The position numbers were made by a program, and so were the translations under genes. From NCBI RefSeq assembly GCF_040907265.1, contig NZ_JBFOHP010000002.1:558001-622000 (forward strand): DNA of 64,000 nucleotides. Reading direction: 5' to 3'. This DNA comes from Streptomyces sclerotialus. GTDB lineage: Bacteria > Actinomycetota > Actinomycetes > Streptomycetales > Streptomycetaceae. Positions 8,011 to 15,814 of the stretch are shown here, piece after piece (the first letter of the stretch is position 1; each line of letters opens with the position of its first letter). Under the pieces are notes generated by a model that made no database searches, was not told where the DNA came from, and saw only the letters and a program-made list of their open reading frames with translations.

Positions 8011-9282
8011 TCAGGCCTTCGCGTCGACGAGGAGGGGCAGTCGGCGCCGCGCAGGAACGCGTGACACCAGCCCCATCTCCTCGGAGAGCTCCGTGGCGAA
8101 GCAGCCGTCCTTGTAGGCGCCGGACAGCCGCTTTGCCGTGAAGGCTTCGATCTTCTCCTCATCGAACTCCAGGTCGTAGCGCGCCTGCCGGCCGTCGTCA
8201 GTGACCGTGCGCACAAGGGTCCCGAGGTGGGGCTCGAAGGTGTTGACGCAGCCGACGATGTCCCCGATCTTCTCGCGGCGCTCGTCCGCGGTTTCCGACA
8301 GGACCTCTTCCTGAGTGGGGATGACGGCGAAGAGCTGACGGCCGGCCCGGCACCAGCCGACGTGTCCGGGGAAGTCCATGACCTTGATGCCGAAGGTGCC
8401 GAAGTCCTCGCTGACGCCGAGCTGGAAGTTCAGCTCCACGTTCTCGTGCAGCCACTTGAAGTCGCGGTAGGCCTGCTCGATCTCTTCGCGACTCAGGCGG
8501 AGCTCGGGATGGCGCCCACCGTGGTCGGTGAAGTTGTTGAACCGTACGGTCTCGACGCCCAGCTTGTTGAAGTAGCGGGCGTACCGCTCCAGGGACTCGC
8601 GGCCGTGGTTGTGGCGACCGACGGTGACGCCGATGTTGATGCGGAACGCGTCGGTGATCTCGGCGTCCTGCGGCAGGCCGGCACGGTACCGCTTGTTGTA
8701 GTCCTCGATCCGGCGCACCACCTCCTCGGTGTTCGCGCCGCTGAAGACCCCCTTGATCGGGTAGCTGCCGTCGTCCACCACGGTGAGGTTCTCGTCGATG
8801 ACGCCGTGGTAGGTGATGGAGATCGTGCCGTAACCGCACTCCCGGGCGAGGTCGAGGAGCTCTGTGCAGTTGTCCGCGAGCAGCGGGCGCCCACTGGTCC
8901 AGGCGTCGCCCTTCTCCATCGTTTCCGTGGGCTTGTGGTCGGACTCCTGCCGGAATTCCCGGTTGTTGGCGGGGCCGTAGAGGCGCATGAACTCTCCGTC
9001 GTACGCGAAGCTGTCCACGTAGCGCGGGTAGACGTGGTACCCGTGCGACTGGAGGCCCGCCAGGATCTGCGGCCCCTCCTCCATGGCGAACGACTTGTCG
9101 TGCACCTTCTCGTAGTTGACGAACCAGCAGTGCGTGCACTTCTGCCCGCAGGTGTTCTTCCCGACCTTGGTGTCCAGATCGAGGTAGATATGGATGTCCT
9201 CAGGCTTGAGGTCCGTGAAAGGCACGGTAAAAGGCGCGTCACCGTGAAAATCGTAAGAAATCGGCGTGTTCTCGGCAGACAT
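8011..9282 (-). CDS. Radical SAM enzyme of the orphan cluster
   Basis: A 423-residue radical SAM protein. The canonical CX3CX2C cluster is present as C45, C49 and C52 (NTCGQKCTHCWF), followed by a TIM-barrel-like pattern ('YGTISITYHGVIDEN', 'FRINIGVTVGRHNHGRESLERY', 'ETVRFNNFTDHGG'). There is no clear SPASM/twitch cysteine set, although the C-terminal half has isolated cysteines (GWCRAG, IVGCVNTF). No RiPP precursor is seen nearby, so a small-molecule substrate is more likely. ATG 9282 has GAGGGGG 4-5 nt upstream; a start at 9297 would bury this site. The first codons are unusually AT-rich for this genome. Confidence 0.88.
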   Translation of the reverse strand: MSAENTPISYDFHGDAPFTVPFTDLKPEDIHIYLDLDTKVGKNTCGQKCTHCWFVNYEKVHDKSFAMEEGPQILAGLQSHGYHVYPRYVDSFAYDGEFMRLYGPANNREFRQESDHKPTETMEKGDAWTSGRPLLADNCTELLDLARECGYGTISITYHGVIDENLTVVDDGSYPIKGVFSGANTEEVVRRIEDYNKRYRAGLPQDAEITDAFRINIGVTVGRHNHGRESLERYARYFNKLGVETVRFNNFTDHGGRHPELRLSREEIEQAYRDFKWLHENVELNFQLGVSEDFGTFGIKVMDFPGHVGWCRAGRQLFAVIPTQEEVLSETADERREKIGDIVGCVNTFEPHLGTLVRTVTDDGRQARYDLEFDEEKIEAFTAKRLSGAYKDGCFATELSEEMGLVSRVPARRRLPLLVDAKA

Positions 9283-9321
9283 GTGTCCCCCTCGCATGAT
9301 GGATCGACAGAAGGAAGAGAG

Positions 9322-9356
9322 GCGGGCAGAGCGGGAACGCGGCAGGCTCTGCCCGC
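9322..9356. promoter_or_regulatory. Stem-loop between ATP-grasp and radical SAM genes
   Basis: GCGGGCAGAG at 9322-9331 pairs perfectly with CTCTGCCCGC at 9347-9356 over a 15-nt loop, inside the only long gap (96 nt) of the operon. It could be a processing, attenuation or partial termination site that sets the first gene apart from the other five. Confidence 0.6.
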
Positions 9357-9378
9357 GGTCAGGCGCCCGGCCTGGGGT

Positions 9379-10617
9379 TCAGAGAGCGGGCCGGGAAGTG
9401 ATGATCGGGAGGGCCGTCAGCTCCGCCACGGCCGCAACGCACTCCGCGGTGCTCGCCGCGGTCAGGACAGCCATCCCCAGCCGGTCCGCGGAAGACCGGA
9501 GTGGCTGCACCACATCTCCGGGGCGCACCAGCACGTCCCACAGCCCGATGGATCCGTGCCGCAACGAAGGCTTCGGCGCGACGGCCGTCACCCGGCCGGG
9601 AGGCGCGGTGAAGAATACGGTCGCCGCTGCGGCGGCTGCGGGCGTCTCGCGCTGGAGTCCCTCGCCGACGGCCCAGCCGAGGGCGGCGCGGCGCCAGTCG
9701 ACGCCGGTGGTGAGCAGCACCAGATCGGCGAGTCCGTCCCCGCCGAGGCGGTTGTGGGTCTCGATGACGATGACCTTGTCACCGTCGATCTTGATCTCGG
9801 TGTGGCTCGGGCCGTCCGTCAGGCCTACGGCATCGAGGGTTTCCCTGACGGCCTGCTCCACCAGCCCATGCCGGGCGGGATCCAGGGAGGGCGGCGGCAT
9901 CATGTGGCTGACCTCCACGAAGCCGTCCGTCGTCCCCTTCTCGGCGATGCCCACGAGGGTGTGTCGCCCTCCTGAGGACATCGCTTCGACACTGAACTCC
10001 CGGCCGTCTGCGTACTGTTCGAGGAGCGTGGCCGCAGTCCTGCGGTCCTGCGGAAGCTCCTCGAGGCGCTCGACGAGCGCCACGGCAGCGCTGCCGGCTC
10101 CGTCGACCGGCTTGACCACCACCCGCGCGTGCGCGGCGAACAGCCGCTCCACGGCGACGGTGTCGTCGCCTGGCGCGAAGGCCGGGTTGAGGTGAGGCGC
10201 TTTCCGTTCAAGGATGCGCCGCATTTCCAGCTTGTCGCGAGTGCCTCTGACGACACTCGCCGCCACGCCTTTCGCCCCGAGGCGTTCTGCTGCGGCCGCC
10301 GCCGGCTCCAGGCCGAGCTCCGTGAGGGAAACGACGGCCGATGGCGACAGCGGATGGAGCACCTCGTCGATGAATGAGGTGAAGGCGGCGCGGTCCTGGT
10401 AATCGACCGTGAAGATCCGGTGGGTCCCCCGGGCCTGCAGGTCGTCGAGGTCAAGCGCCGGCGCGTCCGGCAGTTGCACGTGGATGACGTCGGCGGGGAG
10501 GGCGGCGGCCGCACGGGCCACCGTCGGATTGGCCCCGACGATCACCAGGGTCACGACGACGTCTCTTGAACTTGTATACAGCAGCACATCGTCAGCCCCC
10601 CGAATCCCCTGAGTCAT
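9379..10617 (-). CDS. ATP-grasp ligase (first gene of the operon)
   Basis: A 412-residue ATP-grasp enzyme of the carbamoyl-phosphate-synthase-like/L-amino-acid ligase type. 'VTLVIVGANPTVARAAA' is the N-terminal nucleotide-fold strand, 'RDKLEMRRIL' and 'ARVVVKPVDGAGSAAVALV' give the ATP-binding lysines, and 'HTEIKIDGDKVIVIETHNRLGGD' gives the metal-binding strand. Expected activity is ATP-dependent amide or peptide-bond formation. The start is uncertain: ATG 10617 has no Shine-Dalgarno site, while GTG 10554 begins exactly at the first beta strand and has a TATACA -10-like box (10573-10578) just upstream. With that start the protein would be 391 residues. Confidence 0.85.
   Translation of the reverse strand: MTQGIRGADDVLLYTSSRDVVVTLVIVGANPTVARAAAALPADVIHVQLPDAPALDLDDLQARGTHRIFTVDYQDRAAFTSFIDEVLHPLSPSAVVSLTELGLEPAAAAAERLGAKGVAASVVRGTRDKLEMRRILERKAPHLNPAFAPGDDTVAVERLFAAHARVVVKPVDGAGSAAVALVERLEELPQDRRTAATLLEQYADGREFSVEAMSSGGRHTLVGIAEKGTTDGFVEVSHMMPPPSLDPARHGLVEQAVRETLDAVGLTDGPSHTEIKIDGDKVIVIETHNRLGGDGLADLVLLTTGVDWRRAALGWAVGEGLQRETPAAAAAATVFFTAPPGRVTAVAPKPSLRHGSIGLWDVLVRPGDVVQPLRSSADRLGMAVLTAASTAECVAAVAELTALPIITSRPAL
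10573..10578 (-). promoter_or_regulatory. -10-like hexamer TATACA upstream of GTG 10554
   Basis: TATACA on the minus strand lies 18 nt before the GTG at the conserved N-terminus of the first ATP-grasp enzyme. No convincing -35 element is visible. If it is real, translation cannot begin at ATG 10617. Confidence 0.35.
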
Positions 10618-10710
10618 TGAACGCGGAACGAAACGAATCGCAGGCCACCCGGTACGCCCGCGGCGACCGCAGTTCGAGCCGCTCCACGAGCGTCAAGTTC
10701 GCACCGACGC

Positions 10711-10734
10711 TCACACGTCGTCAACGTCGTGTGA
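10711..10734. promoter_or_regulatory. Inverted repeat, candidate operator of the cluster
   Basis: TCACACG (10711-10717) and CGTGTGA (10728-10734) are perfect inverted arms around a 10-nt centre. The pair is about 95 bp upstream of the first possible start of the ATP-grasp/radical SAM operon, where a repressor or activator site would be expected. No regulator gene sits next to it. Confidence 0.45.
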
Positions 10735-11370
10735 CGAGTATCACATGCATCACGGAATAACCCCGGCCTCTCGGTCGTTCGCACCCTGGCACCGGCTCGA
10801 CCTGCTGCGTCGATTCGTTCGCGCATCATGGGGAGACCTCGCCCCGCCAGGAATCGTGTCCCGCCACGTCGAGCTGCGGAGCCTCGGCGACGACGCTTTC
10901 GCAAAGTCGGCTTCGGCGCGCCAGGCCGCCCAGGACGCCGAACTCCACGACGGCCTCGAACACGGGCGGCGCCGTCGAAGTCAGTCTCGGGGCGCCCAGG
11001 AAGGAAAACGCAGCTCAACTTCGTACACGGCGAGCCCGGACCGGCCTCAAGACGGATGCCACACGCTCATCGCGCGCACTCCGAGGCCCGCGAACTGTTC
11101 GGCCCCTTCATCCGTTCGCACGTTGCGCACATCATTGGACGCTTCGGCACGCCGAGAGGGATGCCACGGCTTGGATGCCACGGAATGGACGCCACGGACG
11201 CCGAGGAGCATGCATGACCACTGCCCACTGCGCCCCGGCCGTGCCGGTCAGCCGGTGACGTCCGTGCTCGCATGATCCGCAGGGCCGCCCCGAGCAGAAC
11301 GCCGGTCGCCCCCTTCGCCCTGCGTCGGGAGCCGTGAGACGTGGTCTCGCGCCGGTGACTCGGCCGCAGT
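10735..11370. other. Gene-poor stretch upstream of the orphan operon
   Basis: Open frames exist on both strands, but none has a ribosome site, family motif or consistent codon bias. Near 11155-11210 the motif ATGCCACGG recurs. I see no gene; decayed coding DNA is possible. Confidence 0.5.
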
Positions 11371-11378
11371 CGAAGAAG

Positions 11379-11406
11379 CCGGGCCGCGGCCGAAGGGACG
11401 GCCCGG
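11379..11406 (-). terminator. Stem-loop downstream of the thioesterase gene
   Basis: CCGGGCCG (11379-11386) pairs with CGGCCCGG (11399-11406) around a 12-nt loop, 38-65 nt past the stop of the minus-strand hotdog gene. There is no U-tract, as is usual in Streptomyces. Confidence 0.55.
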
Positions 11407-11443
11407 CCCGGTAGCAGGTCTCAGAGAGCCTTTCCGTGTGCCC

Positions 11444-11896
11444 TCAGTCGTTCAGCCGCAGCGTCCACACGACCGTCATCTCGCCCGTGACGGCCCCGTC
11501 CTCGCGCTGAATGGCGATACCGACCGGGAACTCCGGGCGCCCGCCCGCATCCAGCTCGGCCACGACCTCGTCCACCGGGCGGCCCAGGGTCGCCGTGGCT
11601 GTCACCGGCCCCTTGGCCACCTTCTTGTAGCCGATCTCGGCCCGCACCGCGAGCGGTACCGCACGAGAGAGCTGGTCACCGAAGGCCTTGAGGACAACAG
11701 CGCCGCTGGCGGACTCGGCCAGGGTGAACATGGCGCCCGCGTGGGGGCCGCCGATGTGGTTGTGGAAGTCCGGCTGGTCCGGGAGCCGGAGCACCGCACG
11801 CTCCGAGGTGACCTCGTCGAACTCCAGATTCAGGGTCCGCACCATCGGGACCGCGGCGGCCAGCATTTCGCCCATCGAGGCGCTCTCAACTGTCAT
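11444..11896 (-). CDS. Hotdog-fold thioesterase-like protein (DUF4442/PaaI type)
   Basis: A 150-residue single hotdog domain. 'FHNHIGGPHAGAMFTLAESASGAVV' matches the helix-and-loop signature of PaaI/DUF4442 acyl-CoA thioesterases, with HNHIGG near the catalytic site. Two long strand segments, 'AVPLAVRAEIGYKKVAKGPVTATATL' and 'GAVTGEMTVVWTLRL', complete the fold. It probably hydrolyses an acyl-CoA in the cytoplasm; the substrate is unknown. A single transcription unit, bounded by a hairpin at its 3' end. Confidence 0.82.
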   Translation of the reverse strand: MTVESASMGEMLAAAVPMVRTLNLEFDEVTSERAVLRLPDQPDFHNHIGGPHAGAMFTLAESASGAVVLKAFGDQLSRAVPLAVRAEIGYKKVAKGPVTATATLGRPVDEVVAELDAGGRPEFPVGIAIQREDGAVTGEMTVVWTLRLND

Positions 11897-12096
11897 GGGT
11901 GCGATGTTACCGACGGGTAGTACGGCTGGCCACCCTGGTGGCCGCCTCGCTCCCCTGCCCCTCCCCGTAAAAGCTCCTCGTAGGTAACGTGCCGGCGCGG
12001 TGCCGAAGCCGCCCGAAGCACCGCGAAGCGCATGTGAACGTCAGGGTTCTGTCACGCTCCAGCGGGGCAACTGTGACACCTCCCACCTCGGCCCTT

Positions 12097-12102
12097 TATC
12101 GT
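12097..12102 (+). promoter_or_regulatory. -10 box of a probable leaderless promoter
   Basis: TATCGT ends 8 nt before ATG 12111, and no Shine-Dalgarno sequence precedes that ATG. Together these fit a leaderless transcript. Confidence 0.45.
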
Positions 12103-12110
12103 TAGCGCCC

Positions 12111-13136
12111 ATGTGGCCAGGACAGCAGCCGCCCGGGGGCGAGCAGAACCCGCAGGATCAGAACCCTTATCAGCAGCCGGGGTACCAACAGCCGAATCCG
12201 TACCAGCAGCAGGGGTATCAGCAGCCGGGTTACCAGCAGCCGCACGGCTACCAGCAGCCGACGCAGCCGCAGTGGCAGGTACCGGGCGGACCGCAGTCCC
12301 CCAAGGACAACGGCCGCAACGAGAAGAAGACCACCATGACGATCGCCATCGTCGCGGCGGTAGCGGTCGTGGCGGCCGCCGTGGTCACCGGCGTCTTCGT
12401 CCTCCAGGGCGGCGAGAAGAAGCCCGTCGCCCATGACGACCCGAAGCCCACCCGGTCCGAGTCCGCGACGGCCGAACCCACGGAGTCGGCGGGCGGCGAG
12501 AGCGAGGGCGGCGGGCCCGGCAGCGACCCGAACGCGCCCGGTAAGCCCGTCATCAAGGGCTGGCAGACGGTGGTCAACGCCAAGCGGCACGTGGCGTTCG
12601 ACGTCCCCACCGAGGACTGGACGACCACCTCGGCCGACACCTACACCGGGTTCCAGGACGAGAAGGACAAGTCCGGGTTCCCCAAGACCCTCATCTCGAT
12701 GACCGCACCGGCCTACTTCAAGGAGGACTGGTGCACCGTCAAGGACAAGGACGGCAACGAGTCCACCGCCTCGCTGGCCGGCACCGGCGTCAAGGGCGCG
12801 CAGGGCGCCAAGAGCCAAGGTGAGGCCGCCCAGAACGAGGCCCTGAACTGGGTCTGGGCCGGTTACGACCAGAAGAAGACCGGTACCTTCAAGGGCACCA
12901 AGGCCAAGTCCTTCAAGAGCGATCACGGCATCACCGGAAAGCTGTCGACGGCGACCGTGACCGGCGTGAAGAAGGACAACAAGTGCGACTCGGACGGCAA
13001 GGCGTACGCGGTCACGTACACCGACACCACCGGTGAGTACGCGACCTGGATCCTTTACGCTGCCAAGGACGTCAAGGGCGAGATCGACGAGGCCACGGTC
13101 AAGAAGATCATGAGCTCCCTCCGGCCGCTCGAATAA
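12111..13136 (+). CDS. Membrane-anchored extracellular protein with PYQQPGYQQP repeats
   Basis: A 341-residue protein of unknown function. Residues 1-60 are a Pro/Gln/Tyr-rich cytosolic repeat (PYQQPGYQQP type). One transmembrane helix follows at about 78-100 ('MTIAIVAAVAVVAAAVVTGVFVL'), then a Ser/Glu/Gly linker and an extracytoplasmic domain of about 180 residues. That domain has two cysteines (DWCTV and NKCDS) that may pair, and ends 'VKKIMSSLRPLE'. The layout is common in Streptomyces surface proteins. ATG 12111 is chosen because upstream codons are not protein-like and a leaderless -10 box is present. Confidence 0.8.
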   Translation: MWPGQQPPGGEQNPQDQNPYQQPGYQQPNPYQQQGYQQPGYQQPHGYQQPTQPQWQVPGGPQSPKDNGRNEKKTTMTIAIVAAVAVVAAAVVTGVFVLQGGEKKPVAHDDPKPTRSESATAEPTESAGGESEGGGPGSDPNAPGKPVIKGWQTVVNAKRHVAFDVPTEDWTTTSADTYTGFQDEKDKSGFPKTLISMTAPAYFKEDWCTVKDKDGNESTASLAGTGVKGAQGAKSQGEAAQNEALNWVWAGYDQKKTGTFKGTKAKSFKSDHGITGKLSTATVTGVKKDNKCDSDGKAYAVTYTDTTGEYATWILYAAKDVKGEIDEATVKKIMSSLRPLE

Positions 13137-13160
13137 CCGAGTGACGCCTCCGGGCGAGCA

Positions 13161-13241
13161 CGCCATGCTGTGGTGCTGACCGCCATGCTGTCGTGCTGAC
13201 CCGCCATGTTGTTGTGATGAACGCGATGCTGTTGTGATGAA
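13161..13241 (+). repeat. Four 20-bp tandem repeats carrying mini-ORFs before an MFS gene
   Basis: Copies at 13161-13180, 13181-13200, 13202-13221 and 13222-13241 share the pattern CGCCATGCTGT.GTGCTGAC. Each holds its own ATG and in-frame stop: ATG 13165 (MLWC), 13185 (MLSC), 13206 (MLL) and 13226 (MLL). The last stop overlaps the MFS start as TGATG (13235-13239). Confidence 0.85.
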
Positions 13242-14613
13242 GATGAAGCGCCCCGCGTGGGCGGGGCGCAATTACACGCTGTTGACGGCCGCCGCCGTGG
13301 TCACCGGTCTCGGAAGTTCCGGGGCTCTGATCGCGGCGGCGTTCGCCGTGCTCGAAGCCGGCGGATCGGCGACCGACGTCGGCCTGGTCGCCGCGGCCCG
13401 TACGGTCCCCCTGGTGATCTTCCTCCTCGTCGGAGGCGCGGTCGCCGACCGGCTGCCGCGGCACCGCGTGATGGTCGCCGCCAACGTCCTGAACTGTGTC
13501 TCCCAGGGCGCCTTCGCGCTACTGGTGCTGACCGGAGAGCCGACGCTGTGGCAGATGGCGCTGCTGTCCGCGCTCGGCGGCACCGGCCAGGCGTTCTTCG
13601 CGCCCGCCGCCGAGGGCATGGTGCTGGCCAGCGTCTCCGGTGAGCATTCCGGCCGTGCCTTCGCCTTCTTCCGCATGGGCATGAACGGCGCGAACATCGG
13701 CGGTGCCGCGCTCGGCGGTGCCCTGATCGCGGCGGTCGGCCCCGGCTGGGTGCTCGCGGTCGACGCCGCCGCCTTCGCCCTCGCCGGGCTGCTGCGCGCG
13801 TTCCTCGACGTACGGGGCGTGCCGCCGCGGGAGCCGGGGCACGGTCTGCTCGCCGACCTCCGGGACGGCTGGCGGGAGGTGGTCTCCCGGCCGTGGCTGT
13901 GGTCGATCGTCCTGCAGTTCGCCATCGTCAACGCGGTCGTGGCGGCCGCGGAGGCGGTGTACGGACCGCTGGTCGCGCAGGAGCACCTCGGCGGCCCGGG
14001 CCCTTGGGGGCTGGCGCTCGCGGCGTTCGGTGCCGGCACGGTCGGCGGCGCGCTGCTGATGACCCGGTACAAGCCGCGCTACCTGCTGCGCGTGGGGGCG
14101 CTGTGCGTCTTCCCGCTCGCGCTGCCGTCCGCCGCGCTGGCCGTACCGCTGCCGGCCGGGGGCCTGACGGCCGTGATGTTCGGCGCGGGGATCGCGGTCG
14201 AGGTGTTCGCGGTGACGTGGATGATGGCGCTGCACCAGGAGATCCCGGAGGAGAAGTTCTCCCGGGTCTCCTCGTACGACTGGCTCGGCTCCCTCGCCAT
14301 GGTCCCGCTGGCCACGGCCCTGGCCGGCCCGGTCCAGGACCTGATCGGCCGTACCACCGCGCTGTGGGCCTGCTCGGCGCTGATCGCCTTGCTGACGGCG
14401 GCCGTGCTGTGCGTACGCGACGTGCGGTGGCTGAAGCGGCGTCCGGACGCGGCGCCGGCCGCCGAGCCGACGGAGTCGGCGGGGGCAGCGGCGTCGGCAG
14501 AGGCAGCGGCGTCGGCAGAGGTGCTGGACCACGCTCCGGCCGAGGCGCCCGGCCAGGTCCCGGTGACCGGCCTCCCGTCCACCGCGGCGGCCGACGACGT
14601 CACCCCGCACTGA
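13237..14613 (+). CDS. MFS transporter (EntS/DHA3-like exporter)
   Basis: A 458-residue transporter with 12 predicted helices. 'LLVGGAVADRLPRHRVMVAANVL' is motif A of the MFS, and 'FFAPAAEGMVLASV' and 'GMNGANIGGAALGGALIAAVGP' match the EntS/DHA3 branch of drug and siderophore exporters. The last 70 residues are Ala/Glu-rich, with an imperfect 'ASAEAAASAEV' repeat. GTG 13234 and ATG 13243 are alternative starts. I chose ATG 13237 because it overlaps the stop of the preceding mini-ORF; no clear Shine-Dalgarno site is seen. Confidence 0.83.
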   Translation: MKMKRPAWAGRNYTLLTAAAVVTGLGSSGALIAAAFAVLEAGGSATDVGLVAAARTVPLVIFLLVGGAVADRLPRHRVMVAANVLNCVSQGAFALLVLTGEPTLWQMALLSALGGTGQAFFAPAAEGMVLASVSGEHSGRAFAFFRMGMNGANIGGAALGGALIAAVGPGWVLAVDAAAFALAGLLRAFLDVRGVPPREPGHGLLADLRDGWREVVSRPWLWSIVLQFAIVNAVVAAAEAVYGPLVAQEHLGGPGPWGLALAAFGAGTVGGALLMTRYKPRYLLRVGALCVFPLALPSAALAVPLPAGGLTAVMFGAGIAVEVFAVTWMMALHQEIPEEKFSRVSSYDWLGSLAMVPLATALAGPVQDLIGRTTALWACSALIALLTAAVLCVRDVRWLKRRPDAAPAAEPTESAGAAASAEAAASAEVLDHAPAEAPGQVPVTGLPSTAAADDVTPH

Positions 14614-14658
14614 GAGCCGGTGTCGCCGGCCCGCACCGAACGGCCACGACCGGCAGCG

Positions 14659-15549
14659 TCACCCCACGCTGAATGCGCCTGTGGGTGGCTCCGGTGACGG
14701 GACCGCCTCCGCGTCCCGTACCGGCTGCGCGTCGCCGATGAGCCGGCGCAGCCGCGGGCCGTGCTCGACGCGGGCGGGGAAGGCGTCGGCCACCACCCGC
14801 CGGGCGATGTCCGCCAGCGGCAGCTCCTCCTGGGACGCGACGAGGACGGCGTTGCCGAACCGCCGTCCGCGCAGCATCGACGGCTCCGCGATCAGGCAGA
14901 GCCGCGCGAAGACCGCCGTGAAGTTGGCTAGCTGCCCCCGTAGGAAGGCGAAGGGGGCACTGTCGGCGAGGTTCGCCACGTACCAGCCGCCGGGCCGCAG
15001 CACCCGGCCGGCCGCCTGCGCGTACTCCGCCGAGGTCAGGTGGGCCGGCACCCGCGACCCGCCGAAGACGTCCGCCACCACGACGTCGGCGGAGGCCGGC
15101 GGCGCGGCTTCCAGCGCGGTGCGGGCGTCGGCGGCATGCACCGATATGCCGCTGTCCGGCGGCAGTGGCAGGTGCTCGCGTACGAGATCGAGCAGGCCGC
15201 GGTCGGCCTCGATGACCTGCTGCCGGGAACCGGGCCGGGTCACGGCGAGGTAGCGCGGCAGGGCGAGCGCGCCGCCGCCCAGGTGCAGCGCGTCCAGCGG
15301 GCGACCGGGCTCGGCCGCCGCGTCCAGGACGTGCGCGATCCGGCGCGCGTACTCGAACTCCAGGTACGTGGGCTCGTCGAGGTCCACGTACGACTGCGGA
15401 GCACCGTCCACGGTCAGCAGTACGGCGCGCGGCCGGTCCACGTCCGGCAGCAACTTGGCCGTGCCGCAGTCCACTTCCCGTGTGACGGGCACGGGTGTGA
15501 CGGGTGTCGGGTCGCCGACGGCTGCCGTCGTGTCGTTTCGGTCTGCCAC
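14659..15549 (-). CDS. Spermidine synthase-like methyltransferase-fold protein
   Basis: A 296-residue protein of the polyamine-synthase superfamily. 'DGAPQSYVDLDEPTYLEFEYARRI' is the N-terminal strand block. 'LDALHLGGGALALPRYLA' is the nucleotide-binding glycine loop and 'VIEADRGLLDLVREHL' the acidic ribose-binding end. 'DARTALEAAPPASADVVVADVFGGSRVPAHL' corresponds to the catalytic aspartate region. Many actinobacterial relatives lack proven aminopropyl transfer, so the substrate is left open. GTG 15549 is used because residues before it do not resemble the family. Confidence 0.8.
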   Translation of the reverse strand: MADRNDTTAAVGDPTPVTPVPVTREVDCGTAKLLPDVDRPRAVLLTVDGAPQSYVDLDEPTYLEFEYARRIAHVLDAAAEPGRPLDALHLGGGALALPRYLAVTRPGSRQQVIEADRGLLDLVREHLPLPPDSGISVHAADARTALEAAPPASADVVVADVFGGSRVPAHLTSAEYAQAAGRVLRPGGWYVANLADSAPFAFLRGQLANFTAVFARLCLIAEPSMLRGRRFGNAVLVASQEELPLADIARRVVADAFPARVEHGPRLRRLIGDAQPVRDAEAVPSPEPPTGAFSVG

Positions 15550-15659
15550 CGTCCTATTGTGCGGTGCGCGGGGCGGCTTCCGTACCGTTCGCCGCTTGGC
15601 ATACCGGGCTGCCGTACCGGGAGTTCGTCCCGGTCCACGGCGCCTGACGCCCGTGCCGG

Positions 15660-15775
15660 CCCCAGACGCCACGTACGCGCGCCCGGCTTCCCGTCCGTAC
15701 GCACACCCGGCTGTCCGTCCGTGCGTACGCACGCCCGGCTGTCCCGCGTGCCCGGCTCCCCCGCAGACTCGGCTA
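15660..15775. repeat. Imperfect direct repeats around GTACGCACGCCCGGCT
   Basis: Three to four degenerate copies of GTACGCACGCCCGGCTGTCC lie between the spermidine-synthase-like gene and the patatin gene. No gene is supported in this 265-nt gap. Confidence 0.65.
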
Positions 15776-15814
15776 CCGGGGAACCCACGCAAGCGCGAGG
15801 CTGAGGCCGGAGCT

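Noticed and set aside
8011..9282. Radical SAM protein as a RiPP maturase
   Set aside because: No short precursor peptide ORF, no RRE domain and no SPASM cysteine pattern were found nearby.
10745..11275. Candidate gene upstream of the orphan operon
   Set aside because: The translation is Arg/Ser-rich without motifs, codon bias is irregular, and no frame stands out on either strand.
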